A DNA stretch of 64,000 nucleotides from JACVRW01 sp963813495 (GTDB lineage Bacteria > Actinomycetota > Thermoleophilia > Solirubrobacterales > Thermoleophilaceae), in the NCBI GenBank assembly GCA_963813495.1, contig CAWEZC010000011.1, forward strand, positions 434,001 to 498,000, written 5' to 3'. Below, in pieces: positions 52,404-61,421 of the stretch (the first letter of the stretch is position 1; each line of letters opens with the position of its first letter). A program made the position numbers and the translations under genes. The notes beneath the pieces are model-generated. The model did not search any database. It had not been told where the DNA came from and saw only the letters and a list, made by a program, of their open reading frames with translations.

Positions 52404-54011
52404 CTAGGCGGTCCCCACCTCGACCAAACCAAGGTCGTCGATTGCCTGCTCGCGCAGCTTGAACTTCTGCACCTTGCCAGTGACCGTCATCGGGAATTCG
52501 TCGACGCAGTCCACGTAGCGCGGGATCTTGTGATGGTCGATCTTGCCGCGGCAGAAGGATGCGATTGCCTCGGCATCGGGCGTGGCGCCGCCGCGCGGCA
52601 CGATCCACGCCATCAGCTCCTCGCCATAGCGCGGGTCGGGAACGCCCACCACCTGGACGGCGGCCACATCCGGGTGGCCCATGAGGAACTCCTCGATCTC
52701 GCGCGGGTAGAGGTTCTCACCGCCGCGAATGACCATGTCCTTGATTCGGCCGACGATGTTGACATAGCCGTCCTCGTCCATCGTCGCGAGATCGCCGGTG
52801 TGCATCCAGCGGGCCGCGTCGATCGCGTCGGCGGTCCCGGTGGGGTCCTCCCAATAAGAGAGCATCACGCAGTAGCCGCGCGTGCACAGCTCGCCGGGCT
52901 CACCCTGCGGCACGATCGCACCGCTCTCGGTATCGACGATCTTGACCTCGACGTGCGGGTGCACGCGGCCGACGGTCGAGACGCGCTTCTCGAGCGGATC
53001 GCCGGCCGCGGTCTGCGTGGACACGGGCGACGTCTCGGTCATGCCATAACAGATCGTGACGTCATTCATATGCATCTCCGAGACCACGCGCCGCATCGTC
53101 TCGATCGGACACGGCGAGCCGGCCATGATGCCGGTTCGCAGGCTCGATAGATCGAACTCGCCGAACCGCTCGTGCTCGAGCTCCGCGATAAACATCGTCG
53201 GCACTCCGTACAGACTCGTGCAACGCTCCGACTCGACCGCCGCGAGCGTCGCCACGGGGTCGAACGCGGGTGCCGGTATCACCATGCATGCCCCGTGCGT
53301 CGTGCATGCCAGGTTGCCGAGAACCATGCCGAAGCAGTGGTAGAACGGCACCGGGATGCAGACCCGGTCGCGCTCGGTGTAACCGCATCCCTCCCCGATG
53401 AAGTAGCCGTTGTTGAGGATGTTGTGGTGGCTGAGCACGGCCCCCTTGGGGAACCCGGTCGTGCCGCTCGTGTACTGGATGTTGATCGGCTCGTCGAACT
53501 CCCGCTCAGGTAGCTCGACATCTGCCCCAGCGAGCAGCGCCTCCCAGTCGTCCGAGTCCAGGTAGACCACCCGTTCGAGGACCGGCAGGTCCGGGCGCAC
53601 CTCGTCGACCATCGCAGCGTAGTCCGAGCTCTTGAACGCCCGCGCAGCCACGAGCGTCTGGCACCCCGACTGGCGCAGCGCAAAGGAGAGCTCCGACGTG
53701 CGATAGGCGGGGTTGATGTTGACCAGCACGACGCCCGCCTTCGCGGTCGCATACTGGACGAGCACCCACTCGGCGCAGTTCGGACTCCACATGCCAAGGC
53801 GGTCACCGGGCTTGAGGCCGGAGGCGAGCAGCGCTCGGGCGAGTCGGTCGACTTTCTGCCCCAACTCGCCGTAGGTGAAGCGGACGCCCTGGTGCACCGA
53901 GACGAGCGCCTCGCGGTCGCCGAACCGCTCGATCGTACGGTCGAGATTCTCGCCGATCGTCTCGCCGAGCAGCGGGAGCGCCCCCGCGCCGTGCGCGTAG
54001 GAGGGAGCCAT
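52404..54011 (-). CDS. acyl-CoA synthetase, AMP-forming (FadD-like)
   Basis: 535 residues from ATG 54011. ANL superfamily: P-loop YTSGTTGFPKGA, YGMTETSP (A5 motif), GRIKDMVIRGGENLYP (A8 loop), and the catalytic Lys in VTGKVQKFKL near the C-terminus. It activates a fatty or aromatic acid to its CoA ester via an acyl-AMP. It is divergent to the operon at 54381. An in-frame ATG seven codons upstream is possible. Confidence 0.88.
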   Translation of the reverse strand: MAPSYAHGAGALPLLGETIGENLDRTIERFGDREALVSVHQGVRFTYGELGQKVDRLARALLASGLKPGDRLGMWSPNCAEWVLVQYATAKAGVVLVNINPAYRTSELSFALRQSGCQTLVAARAFKSSDYAAMVDEVRPDLPVLERVVYLDSDDWEALLAGADVELPEREFDEPINIQYTSGTTGFPKGAVLSHHNILNNGYFIGEGCGYTERDRVCIPVPFYHCFGMVLGNLACTTHGACMVIPAPAFDPVATLAAVESERCTSLYGVPTMFIAELEHERFGEFDLSSLRTGIMAGSPCPIETMRRVVSEMHMNDVTICYGMTETSPVSTQTAAGDPLEKRVSTVGRVHPHVEVKIVDTESGAIVPQGEPGELCTRGYCVMLSYWEDPTGTADAIDAARWMHTGDLATMDEDGYVNIVGRIKDMVIRGGENLYPREIEEFLMGHPDVAAVQVVGVPDPRYGEELMAWIVPRGGATPDAEAIASFCRGKIDHHKIPRYVDCVDEFPMTVTGKVQKFKLREQAIDDLGLVEVGTA

Positions 54012-54380
54012 AGCGAGAGCGTAGCGCCGCATCCGCCGTTTACGAAAGGGCCGATGAAGCGGCCTCCAGTCTGCCAACGGCGCGACGGGCTGGCCTGTCC
54101 AGCCCCTCGGGCGGCCGGCAGCAGGATTCCGCAAAGCGCATCCGCCTCGAGCCGAGTCGGGCGCTAGCGGACTTCGTGTGACCTGCTTACGACCCAGCGT
54201 CACGGGTCTACGACGTGCCCACGCGCGCGATCGGTCCGTGCGGGTGGAGACGGCTCGAGAACGGCAACCGCGGCTGCCTTGGACCGGTAGTTGCCCGCGG
54301 GGAGATCAGTGGGCTCTGCGGATGCGCGTTTTCCGTCTGATCGGCAGGCTCGCAACGAGCTCCGGTCGTAAAGAGCGGCG
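54012..54380. other. intergenic region between divergent genes
   Basis: 369 bases with no convincing gene. It holds a 7-bp hairpin (GGGCTGG/CCAGCCC, 54087-54105) and must contain promoters for the divergent acyl-CoA synthetase and the operon that begins at 54381. No operator was identified. Confidence 0.5.
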
Positions 54381-55130
54381 ATGCAGCAAGTGCCCACGAC
54401 CCACACCTCGCCGGCGACGGCCCTCGACATCGAGCAGGTCGACCGTGCGGTCGACGCGGCGATCCACGCCGGCGAGGCGGGCTCGTTGCGGGTACTGGGC
54501 TACGGCGAGATCACGCTGGTCGTCGGCTGGCCGCGCGAGCGGCCGGAGCTCGCGGTCAAGCGGCTGCCGCCCTTCCGCGACCGGCGACAGCTCGACAGCT
54601 ACAAGGAGCTGCTGGAGCGCTACATCGCGGCGCTCCGCGACCGCGGCGTGGAGGTGGTGCCGACCGAGGTGCGCGCCGTGGACGCGGGACGCGGCGGGCT
54701 GCACGCCTACCTGATCCAGACGCTCGTGCCACGCGAGCGCCGACTCAACGTGCTCCTGCGTGGGGCGCCGCCGCAGGAGGGCGCCGCGCTGCTCGACAGC
54801 CTGGTCGAGCACGTCGCGCTGGTCGTCGACGAGAGGCTCGGACTCGACGCCCAGGCCTCGAACTGGGCCATCGAGGACGGCCGGCTTGCCTGTTTCGACG
54901 TATCCACCCCTTTGATGCGCGCGCGGGACGGTCGCCACGAGCTCGACTTGTCGCTGTTCCTGTCGATCTACCCGTGGGCGCTGCGGCCCGTACTGGTACC
55001 CGTGGCGCACTCGGTGATGGCCCAGTACCACGACGCCCGCACCGTGCTCCTCGATGCGGCCTCGAACCTCGTCAAGGAGCGCATCGACCGGTGGCTGCCC
55101 CGTTCCTCGAGGCGGCGGGCGCCCGGATGA
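54381..55130 (+). CDS. uncharacterised protein at the head of the aminotransferase operon
   Basis: 249 residues as read. There is a kinase-like flavour (VLGYGEITLVVGWP, then LAVKRLPPF with a possible ATP-contacting Lys; later QASNWAIEDGRL and FDVSTP with a possible metal Asp), but no complete phosphotransferase motif. I suspect the DUF6206 group, from memory. The last residues (RSSRRRAPG) look unnatural; in the next frame LEAAGAR leads into the following short ORF, so the two may be one frameshifted gene of about 313 residues. No signal peptide. Confidence 0.65.
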   Translation: MQQVPTTHTSPATALDIEQVDRAVDAAIHAGEAGSLRVLGYGEITLVVGWPRERPELAVKRLPPFRDRRQLDSYKELLERYIAALRDRGVEVVPTEVRAVDAGRGGLHAYLIQTLVPRERRLNVLLRGAPPQEGAALLDSLVEHVALVVDERLGLDAQASNWAIEDGRLACFDVSTPLMRARDGRHELDLSLFLSIYPWALRPVLVPVAHSVMAQYHDARTVLLDAASNLVKERIDRWLPRSSRRRAPG

Positions 55131-55321
55131 CTGCGCCGATCGGGGAAGGCGAGGTGCGCCGCTACTTCGCGCGCGACAAGAGGCTGTGGCTGCTGATGCA
55201 GCGGCTGCGCCGCAGCGACCGCGCGTGGCAACGCCGGGTGCGGCGGCGCGACTACCCGTTCCTGCTGCCGCCGCCCTACCGGTACGGACCCCCAGAGCTA
55301 CCCGAGAGCGAGCCCAGATGA
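55127..55321 (+). CDS. short Arg-rich ORF, possibly the C-terminal part of the upstream gene
   Basis: 64 residues (MTAPIGEGEVRRYFA to PPELPESEPR). Its ATG overlaps the previous stop (ATGA) and its own stop overlaps the aminotransferase start, so it could be a genuine coupled small gene. The alternative is that it is the end of the upstream protein, separated by a one-base error near 55100 (CCCCG). Central part is basic (RSDRAWQRRVRRRDY) with a Pro/Tyr-rich tail. Confidence 0.5.
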   Translation: MTAPIGEGEVRRYFARDKRLWLLMQRLRRSDRAWQRRVRRRDYPFLLPPPYRYGPPELPESEPR

Positions 55322-56577
55322 GCGTCGTGAACGAACATCCGACGACCAACGACGAGGCCTTCGGGCTCATTGCGACCCATCTGTCGCCGCACAAGGCCGA
55401 GGCCTTCCGTGCGCTCGGCATCGACCTGGTCCAGGGCCGGCGCGAGGGTGTGCGGATCTGGGGCCTCGACGGCCGCGACTACATCAACTGCCGCAGCTCC
55501 GGCGGCGTGTTCAATTTCGGCCACCACCCGAAGTTCGCGGTGGACGCCCTGGCGACGGCCGTGCGCGAGCACGACATGGGGGACTGGCTTCTGCCGTCGC
55601 TGCGGCGCGCCGAGGGCGCCGCCGCGCTTGCGCGCCTCCTGCCCGAGCCGCTGGGCTACACGTTCTTCACGGCGTCCGGCGCCGAGGCCGTGGAGGTGGC
55701 ATGCAAGCTGGCCCGATCGGTCACAGGCAGGAGCGAGCTGGTATGTGCCGAACATGGCTATCACGGCCACGTCGGCTTCTCGCTCGCCATGGACGACCCG
55801 CATCTGTCGGAGCGGTACCGCCCTCTCACGCCCGGCATCGTGCGTGTGCCATTCGGCGACACCGCCGCGCTCGAGCGAGCGATCGGCGACGCCACCGCGG
55901 CGGTGATCATGGAGACCATCCCCGCCACCGGCGGCTACCTCGTGCCGCCGGCGGGCTACTTCGCGGAGATGCGTCGCCTTTGCGAGGAGCGAGGTGCCCT
56001 GCTCGTGCTCGACGAGGTCCAGGCAGGGCTCGGACGCACCGGCCGCCTGTGGGCCTTCGAGCATTTCGGCGTGGTGCCCGACGTACTCGTGATCGGCAAG
56101 GGCACGAGCGCGGGCCTGTACCCGGTCGCCGCATGCTGCTTCGGCGATCGCGTCGAGGCGCACTTTGCCGAGGACCCGTTCTTCCACCCGTCCAGCTACG
56201 CGGGCTCGGAGCTCGGCGCGCGCGTGATCGAGGCGGTGGTCGAGCGCTATGAGGACCCCCGCCTGCTGCCCCACGTGCGCGAGATGGGTGCACGGCTGCG
56301 GGCCGACCTGGAGAAGCTCGGGGAGCGCTACCCCGACCAGCTGGTCGGGGTCCGCGGCCTCGGCCTGATGCTCGCGCTCGAGACGCGTTCCGACGCGCTC
56401 GGCTTCGAGCTCACCCAACAGTGCTTTCGCCACGGGCTGCTGGCGATCTTCGCCTTCAACCGCCAGTCGACGCTCCAAGTGATGCCGCCGCTCACGATCG
56501 AGGCGGAGGAGGTCGACGAGGTGCTCGAGCGTCTCGCCGCCGCGGTTGCCGCGCTGACCCCTCAGGCGTCGGAGTGA
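55318..56577 (+). CDS. class III aminotransferase
   Basis: 419 residues, PLP fold type I. TASGAEAVEVACKLAR and EHGYHGHVG bind the cofactor, VLDEVQAGLGRTG has the ring-nitrogen Asp, and VIGKGTSAG the Schiff-base Lys. It differs from the GSA-type enzyme at 17717 in sequence and length and is closer to acetylornithine/4-aminobutyrate-type enzymes. Coupled to its neighbours by ATGA and GTGA. Substrate unknown. Confidence 0.84.
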   Translation: MSVVNEHPTTNDEAFGLIATHLSPHKAEAFRALGIDLVQGRREGVRIWGLDGRDYINCRSSGGVFNFGHHPKFAVDALATAVREHDMGDWLLPSLRRAEGAAALARLLPEPLGYTFFTASGAEAVEVACKLARSVTGRSELVCAEHGYHGHVGFSLAMDDPHLSERYRPLTPGIVRVPFGDTAALERAIGDATAAVIMETIPATGGYLVPPAGYFAEMRRLCEERGALLVLDEVQAGLGRTGRLWAFEHFGVVPDVLVIGKGTSAGLYPVAACCFGDRVEAHFAEDPFFHPSSYAGSELGARVIEAVVERYEDPRLLPHVREMGARLRADLEKLGERYPDQLVGVRGLGLMLALETRSDALGFELTQQCFRHGLLAIFAFNRQSTLQVMPPLTIEAEEVDEVLERLAAAVAALTPQASE

Positions 56578-57662
56578 GCCGCGCTCTCGGAGTCTTCTCG
56601 ACCGCCGTCGCGCTGGCACTCCCGGCCGGCGCCGCCGGTGCGGGCGCCCGGACCGTTCAGATCCGGGGCACGGCGTACGAGTTCAACAACACCGGCGTCC
56701 GGCTCGCCGGCGCGACGATCCGCGTCGCGGAGCATCCGCGCCTGCGCGCGACGACCGGCCGCGACGGCACCTACCGCCTCGCCGTCCCCGACGGCGCGCG
56801 CGTGACCCCGTACATCACCGCGGCTGGCTACCACACGATTCATCTCCAGACCTTTCGCACGGACGGAGAGGACCTCGGGCGCGTGAACTTCCAGACACCG
56901 ACGGAGGGTGTGTACCGCGCGCTCGCGTCGCTGCTCGGCGTCCCGCTCGACTCCCGCGGCGAGCTGCGCGACTGCGCGATCGTGTCGACGTTCAGCACGC
57001 GGAACGTCCGAGACCTGAGCTTCGAGCAGTTCACCGCGTACGGGGCGCACGGCGTCGCCGGAGCGACCGCGTTCGCAACGCCGGTGCTGCCGCCGCCCAC
57101 CTACTTCAACGAGAGCGTGGTGCCGGATCCGGCGCAGCGCCGCTCCTCGATCGACGGTGGCGTGGTCTGGACGGGCATCCCGCCGGGTGTCTACACGATG
57201 CGCGCGCGGCATCCATCCAGTCGCTTCGCGAGCTTCGTCGCATCGTGCAGGCCCGGCCGCATCGTGAACGCGAACCCGCCCTGGGGTCTCCACGAGCTCG
57301 GCAAGGCGATGCCCGCCACCGTCTCGGCGCGCTGGTCGGTGAGCGGCACCGAGATCCGGCTCCGAAGGCTTCGACTCGCGAAGCTTCCGGCGGACGCGGT
57401 CGTTCGAATCCACTGTTCCGGCCGGCGGTGCCCGTTCAAGCGCCGAATCTTCGCGAAGCTGCAGGGGGCGCACCTGGACCTGCTCGGTGCCCTCGGTCGT
57501 CCCGCACCCCGGCTCCTAACCCGCCAGACGCTGACCGTGCTCGTCACGGCGCACGGATACGACGGCAAGCTCGTCCGCTGGCGGGTGCGGGGGGCCAGCC
57601 AGCCGAAGCGCGTGATCCGCTGCGTGCCGCTCGGCAACACGAGGCCGCGCCCGCGCTGCTGA
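56574..57662 (+). CDS. secreted protein with carboxypeptidase-regulatory-like domain
   Basis: 362 residues. Signal peptide (about 1-22, ALALPAGAAGAGA). A beta-sandwich at residues about 25-105 (GVRLAGATIRVAEHP, TTGRDGTYRLAVPDG) matches the carboxypeptidase regulatory-like fold, a central region of unknown type follows, and the last 100 residues (RIHCSGRRCPFKRR) are a Cys-rich repeat unit typical of Solirubrobacterales secreted proteins. GTG 56574 overlaps the aminotransferase stop. Why a secreted protein is coupled to cytoplasmic enzymes is unclear. Confidence 0.75.
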   Translation: MSRALGVFSTAVALALPAGAAGAGARTVQIRGTAYEFNNTGVRLAGATIRVAEHPRLRATTGRDGTYRLAVPDGARVTPYITAAGYHTIHLQTFRTDGEDLGRVNFQTPTEGVYRALASLLGVPLDSRGELRDCAIVSTFSTRNVRDLSFEQFTAYGAHGVAGATAFATPVLPPPTYFNESVVPDPAQRRSSIDGGVVWTGIPPGVYTMRARHPSSRFASFVASCRPGRIVNANPPWGLHELGKAMPATVSARWSVSGTEIRLRRLRLAKLPADAVVRIHCSGRRCPFKRRIFAKLQGAHLDLLGALGRPAPRLLTRQTLTVLVTAHGYDGKLVRWRVRGASQPKRVIRCVPLGNTRPRPRC

Positions 57663-57905
57663 AGGCTGCGAGCGGCCGGAGATCGACTCCGAGGAGATCC
57701 TCGAAGCCCGACCGGTGTCTCCTGCGGGAGGATCCCCCGGCCACATCGGATCGATCGCTGTTGAGAAACGCGGCGCGATCGCCAATCGACCAACGAGAAC
57801 GGCGCGAGCCTGGCAACGTATCGGCGGACGCGCTTCCAGCGGCGCAGCCTGAGCGGCGTGTGGTGAGATGGCACCGACACGGGCCGCATCAAGGAGGCGG
57901 GTGAG

Positions 57906-58223
57906 ATGACGACGTTCACCGTGACGACCACCGATCGACAGCCGGCCGCGGTGATGCGCGCCGAGGTGCCGATGGAGGGGCTCCGAAACGTGTTCGACCG
58001 CGGGTTCGGCGAGGTCGTGCGCGTGGCAGAGGCGCAAGGGCTCGCCATCACTGGGCCGCCGTTCGGGCTCTACCCCCGGATGCCAACCGACACCGTCGAG
58101 GTGGCCGTGGGCTTCCCGGTGAGCGACTTTTGTCGCTTGCGCAAATCGCGCGAAGCCGTCGAGCGCGCAGACGAGCGCTGCCGGTACCTGCCACCGGCAC
58201 CGGGTCGCCTGTCCTGGCGTTAG
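57906..58223 (+). pseudogene. truncated GyrI/AraC-effector-domain-like protein
   Basis: 105 residues. MRAEVPMEGLRNVFDRGFGEV and VEVAVGFPVS are recognisable from GyrI-like effector-binding proteins (about 150 residues), but after FPVSD the product becomes Arg-rich and ends early, with no family-like continuation found in other frames. AAGGAGGCGG precedes ATG 57906. It may be a decayed gene or a frame error near 58125. Confidence 0.55.
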
Positions 58224-58383
58224 TCGGATGCGACTGTTTCGCGTGGCCCGTGGAAACGAGGCCGGTCGTAGGCGCAGACGCGGGCATGCGCACCTTACTG
58301 GGGCACTTGACGAAGTGGTGCCGGAACCTGCCCTGGTTGACGAGCTCGGCGCCTGTGGTCTTCCTTGAGGTCGGTCGTGGTTG

Positions 58384-58725
58384 TCACGTGGACTGTGGCT
58401 CGTTGACCAAGCTGAGCTGCTCGCGTGCGCGAGTGAGCGTGAAGACGCGGCTTGCTGTGCCGTGCGGTCGTACGACCACGACCTCGAATGCCTCCGCCCG
58501 GCCCCGCACGTCGGCCCGGAGGATCGTCCGCAGGCCTGCCAGGTCGAGGAAGCAGACCCCGCTTAGGTCGAGAACGACGCGTCTTAGGACGGGTGCTCGG
58601 GAGAGGCGGTCGAGGGCCTTCTCAACCAGCGGGACAGCCGCGAGGTCGAACTCACCTTCAAGGCGCACGTGCAGGGTGGTGTCCGACTCCTCGACGGCCA
58701 CCAGTAGCGGGCTTGGGTAGGGCAT
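58384..58725 (-). CDS. STAS-domain anti-sigma factor antagonist-like protein
   Basis: 113 residues. Fold motifs LHVRLEGEFDLAAVPLVEKAL and VVLDLSGVCFLDLAGL match STAS/SpoIIAA proteins that bind anti-sigma kinases. The usual phosphorylatable Ser in DSSG is replaced (DLAG), so it may be constitutively active or regulate differently. No anti-sigma kinase gene is nearby. Confidence 0.8.
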   Translation of the reverse strand: MPYPSPLLVAVEESDTTLHVRLEGEFDLAAVPLVEKALDRLSRAPVLRRVVLDLSGVCFLDLAGLRTILRADVRGRAEAFEVVVVRPHGTASRVFTLTRAREQLSLVNEPQST

Positions 58726-58756
58726 GCTGGCGTGACTCTCGCGCGCCCGCTCTTTG

Positions 58757-59116
58757 CTATTCCGCTTCGGCGGGTTCGAGGATGAACACCTCGACGGCGA
58801 GGTCGGGGTCTATGTGGTTCTGGCTCATGAAGGCGATGACGGTGCGATCAAGCTGGCGTTCGACGATTGCGACGAGATCGTCGCGCATCGTGAGTTGGTA
58901 GTCGTGGCGCAGTTGGAGGACCCGCTCAGCGAGGCCGTTGTCGACCAGTTTCTGCTCGCCCTTAGTGAGCGTGTCCGCCAGCACGATGGTCACCAGGTCC
59001 TCGTTGATCACGGTCTTTGCTCGCGTCGGCCCTCGACCGGTGTACTCGTGCAGCAGCTGAACCGTGGCGGTCGAGATCATCGGGCTGGACCCGACGCCTT
59101 CGTGCTGCACGTCCAT
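58757..59116 (-). CDS. MpsC/DUF2294-family protein
   Basis: 119 residues from ATG 59116. The DUF2294 signature is clear: LLHEYTGRGPTRAKTVINEDLVTIVL, then TVIAFMSQNHIDPDLAVEVFIL. Members are linked to a membrane-potential system (MpsC) in staphylococci, but in actinobacteria the role is unknown. It lies 31 bases upstream of the STAS gene on the same strand, so they may be co-transcribed. Confidence 0.83.
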   Translation of the reverse strand: MDVQHEGVGSSPMISTATVQLLHEYTGRGPTRAKTVINEDLVTIVLADTLTKGEQKLVDNGLAERVLQLRHDYQLTMRDDLVAIVERQLDRTVIAFMSQNHIDPDLAVEVFILEPAEAE

Positions 59117-59231
59117 AGAGCACCTTCGATCCGCGCGTCCTCGGCGGGTGTATGCACCACAAGCGGGAGAGGAAACGCAAGAGCCCCAGTAGCAGCGTGT
59201 ACGTCGAATCCTACTCCTCCTCGGATGGGGT

Positions 59232-59386
59232 GGACGCAAAGGGCCCGCACTTTGCGGGCAGGTTCCTGTCCCCAACTTGTCTGAAACCGCTCGAAGCCTT
59301 GTGGAGGGCTTGCGGGCTAGTGATACTCCGTGGCTCTCGAAGGGACCGGCGCTGACGTGTCACGGCAGTGACGGGACCGCAAAGGG
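59232..59386 (+). promoter_or_regulatory. two GCAAAG motifs each beside a hairpin (riboswitch-like, unverified)
   Basis: GGACGCAAAGGG (59232-59243) is followed by a 6-bp hairpin GCCCGC/GCGGGC, and GGGACCGCAAAGG (59373-59385) is preceded by GTCAC/GTGAC with loop GGCA. The second merges into the ribosome site of the next ORF. The GGGACGCAAAG-type core recalls c-di-GMP-I riboswitches, but the GNRA stem and other conserved parts are missing. Confidence 0.25.
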
Positions 59387-59395
59387 GGGCCGCCT

Positions 59396-59617
59396 ATGAG
59401 CGGGACCCAACAACAGTCGGCCTTGGCTAGCCACCGCGACGTTGTCACGGAGCAGCTCAGGGCGGGCGCACCGTTTGGCGACATCGAGGACTCGATCGAC
59501 GCCGTCGACGACCTGAGCATGGACGAGAAGGCTGCGCTGTGGCTGTTTGCCTTCTCGCTGCGCGATCCATCTGAGCAGCAACTGGAAGCGCGGACCCACC
59601 TGGCAGCGCTGCAGTAG
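59396..59617 (+). CDS. small acidic hypothetical protein
   Basis: 73 residues (SGTQQQSALASHRD; DAVDDLSMDEKAALWLFAF). Strong ribosome site (AAAGGGGGG) six bases upstream. Helical, acidic, no known family. Confidence 0.6.
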   Translation: MSGTQQQSALASHRDVVTEQLRAGAPFGDIEDSIDAVDDLSMDEKAALWLFAFSLRDPSEQQLEARTHLAALQ

Positions 59618-59636
59618 TCGGCCGGCAGGTAGCGAG

Positions 59637-59840
59637 ATGGCCGAACAGGCACGGCAGCGCGATCCGCCCAGCGCCCCTGAGACCGCCGTCAGCGAGCGGG
59701 CGGGCGCCGAGGCATATCAGCGCTCACAGCAACAGGCGCGACGCGCCAGGGCGGCACGCCGGATCGTCCGCGCCCGCTCGAGTTCGACACGAACGGCTTT
59801 CCGGTATCGCAGCGCGGCTCTAGCTTCGCCACACGGATAG
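59637..59840 (+). CDS. possible small basic protein
   Basis: 67 residues, rich in Arg, Ala and Gln, 19 bases after the preceding small gene. Ribosome site weak. Support is limited to position and codon pattern. Confidence 0.3.
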   Translation: MAEQARQRDPPSAPETAVSERAGAEAYQRSQQQARRARAARRIVRARSSSTRTAFRYRSAALASPHG

Positions 59841-59891
59841 CCCGGCTACTGAACCCATAGACACTTCCGGCCCTCCGGAAAAGCCGCCGCG

Positions 59892-59919
59892 CGGACCTGC
59901 AGCTGGCCCTGCAGGTCCG
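59892..59919. repeat. 11-bp perfect inverted repeat
   Basis: CGGACCTGCAG and CTGCAGGTCCG enclose CTGGCC. It lies in a 272-base gap with no gene. It may terminate the upstream small-gene transcript or serve as an operator for the flavoprotein gene at 60113. Confidence 0.5.
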
Positions 59920-60112
59920 GCACGCCGCTGCTCTGGGGCGGTGGCCCCGCGGTCAGGAGGGCGACGAGCCTCGACTGCTGCGTTGGAAGACTGCGAGCGG
60001 GGGTCCGGCCGGGTACGGACGCTCGCAACCACGTGAAGAAAGAAGCGCAGCGATCGGATGCCGGGGTGCGACGTTTACGGAACTGCATGATCGTCAGGGC
60101 TACATTGGCACG

Positions 60113-61168
60113 GTGACGACTGACAGCTCCACTACCCCCGATGAGGTTGACGTCCTAGTAATCGGCGCCGGCCAGGCTGGTCTGGCGATGGGCTACCACC
60201 TCGCCGAACGCGGTCTGTCCTTCGTGGTTGCCGATGCGAATCCTGAGGTCGGCCACGTCTGGCGCTCACGTTGGGAGTCATTGCGTCTGTTCACGGCGGG
60301 GCAGTTCAACAACCTGCCCGGAATGCCCTTCCCGGCAGCCCGCGACAGCTACCCGGGTAAGGACGAGGTTGCCGAGTTCCTTCGGTCCTACGTGGCGAAG
60401 TTCGATCTCCCAGTCCGGCTGAACACAGCGGTCACGCGCCTGACCCGAGACGACGAGGGCTATCTCGCCGAGACCACGAGCGGCCCGATCCGGGCGAGGC
60501 AGGTCGTCGTGGCTACTGGGCCATTTCAGGTTCCGTTCACCCCGCCCGTTTCCGATCAGCTCCACCCCGAACTGCCACAGCTCCACAGCGCCGCTTACCG
60601 GCGGCCCGAGGACCTCCCGGAGGGCCGGGTACTCGTCGTTGGCGGCGCGAACTCCGGTCAGCAGATCGCGCTGGAGCTATCGGAGTCTCGATCGGTTGAG
60701 ATCTCGGTCGGGCAGAAGCTGCCGACGCTGCCCCAGAGGCCGCTCGGACGCGACATCTGGTGGTGGCTGACGGCGACCAGGCTGGCGCGCGTTCCGGTGT
60801 CGTCCCGGCTCGGGCAACGACTGTCTCAGCGCGACGTGGTCATCGGCGGCGGGCTGAAGGAGCTGCGCAGGCACGGTGTCGAGATCCGGCCACGCGTCGT
60901 CGGCGCGAGTGGAGCCACGCTGTCCTTCGACGATGGTGCCTCGGCGCAATACGACGGGATCGTCTGGGCAACCGGCTTCAGGACCGATCACTCATGGATC
61001 GAGGTGTCTGAGATCAAGGGCGAGCGCGGCCAGGTCCGGCACGTGCGTGGCGTGACCGAGTCGCCAGGGCTCTACATGCTCGGCATGACTTGGCAGCACA
61101 CGCGAACTTCGGCGCTGCTTGGCTGGGTCGGCGACGACGCCGAGTTCTTGGCCGAGCGGATGAGGTAG
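60113..61168 (+). CDS. FAD/NAD(P)-dependent oxidoreductase (flavin monooxygenase-like)
   Basis: 351 residues. FAD-binding GAGQAGLAMGYHL (residues about 18-30), NADPH-binding GGANSGQQIALEL (about 177-189) and ATGFR near the end are those of CzcO/FMO-type flavoproteins. Starts with GTG. The substrate could be a metabolite ketone, amine or sulfide; no neighbour points to it. Confidence 0.85.
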   Translation: MTTDSSTTPDEVDVLVIGAGQAGLAMGYHLAERGLSFVVADANPEVGHVWRSRWESLRLFTAGQFNNLPGMPFPAARDSYPGKDEVAEFLRSYVAKFDLPVRLNTAVTRLTRDDEGYLAETTSGPIRARQVVVATGPFQVPFTPPVSDQLHPELPQLHSAAYRRPEDLPEGRVLVVGGANSGQQIALELSESRSVEISVGQKLPTLPQRPLGRDIWWWLTATRLARVPVSSRLGQRLSQRDVVIGGGLKELRRHGVEIRPRVVGASGATLSFDDGASAQYDGIVWATGFRTDHSWIEVSEIKGERGQVRHVRGVTESPGLYMLGMTWQHTRTSALLGWVGDDAEFLAERMR

Positions 61169-61421
61169 GCAATCTCAGCCGAGCGCGCTCGCTCCTCCTT
61201 CGCGCGAACGCCGAAAGCCGATGCGAGGTCGAAGGGGCGGTCTCAGATCAGGGCAAGGGGATCGGCCGCGGCGCTGAGGGCCGCCTTCGCCAAGTCGGGG
61301 GACTGAGCGAGTGACCCTTGTTCGGGAGCGTGGCCGACCGGACCAGGACCGAGTTGATGGAGGGCGGTTAATACGCGCGCTGGTTTGTCCGAGCGAGCAA
61401 GCGGGGCGGTAGCGTTCGACT

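Noticed and set aside
57663..57905. Possible gene in the 243-base gap after the secreted protein
   Set aside because: All frames are short or Arg/Pro-rich and no ribosome site or domain supports one.
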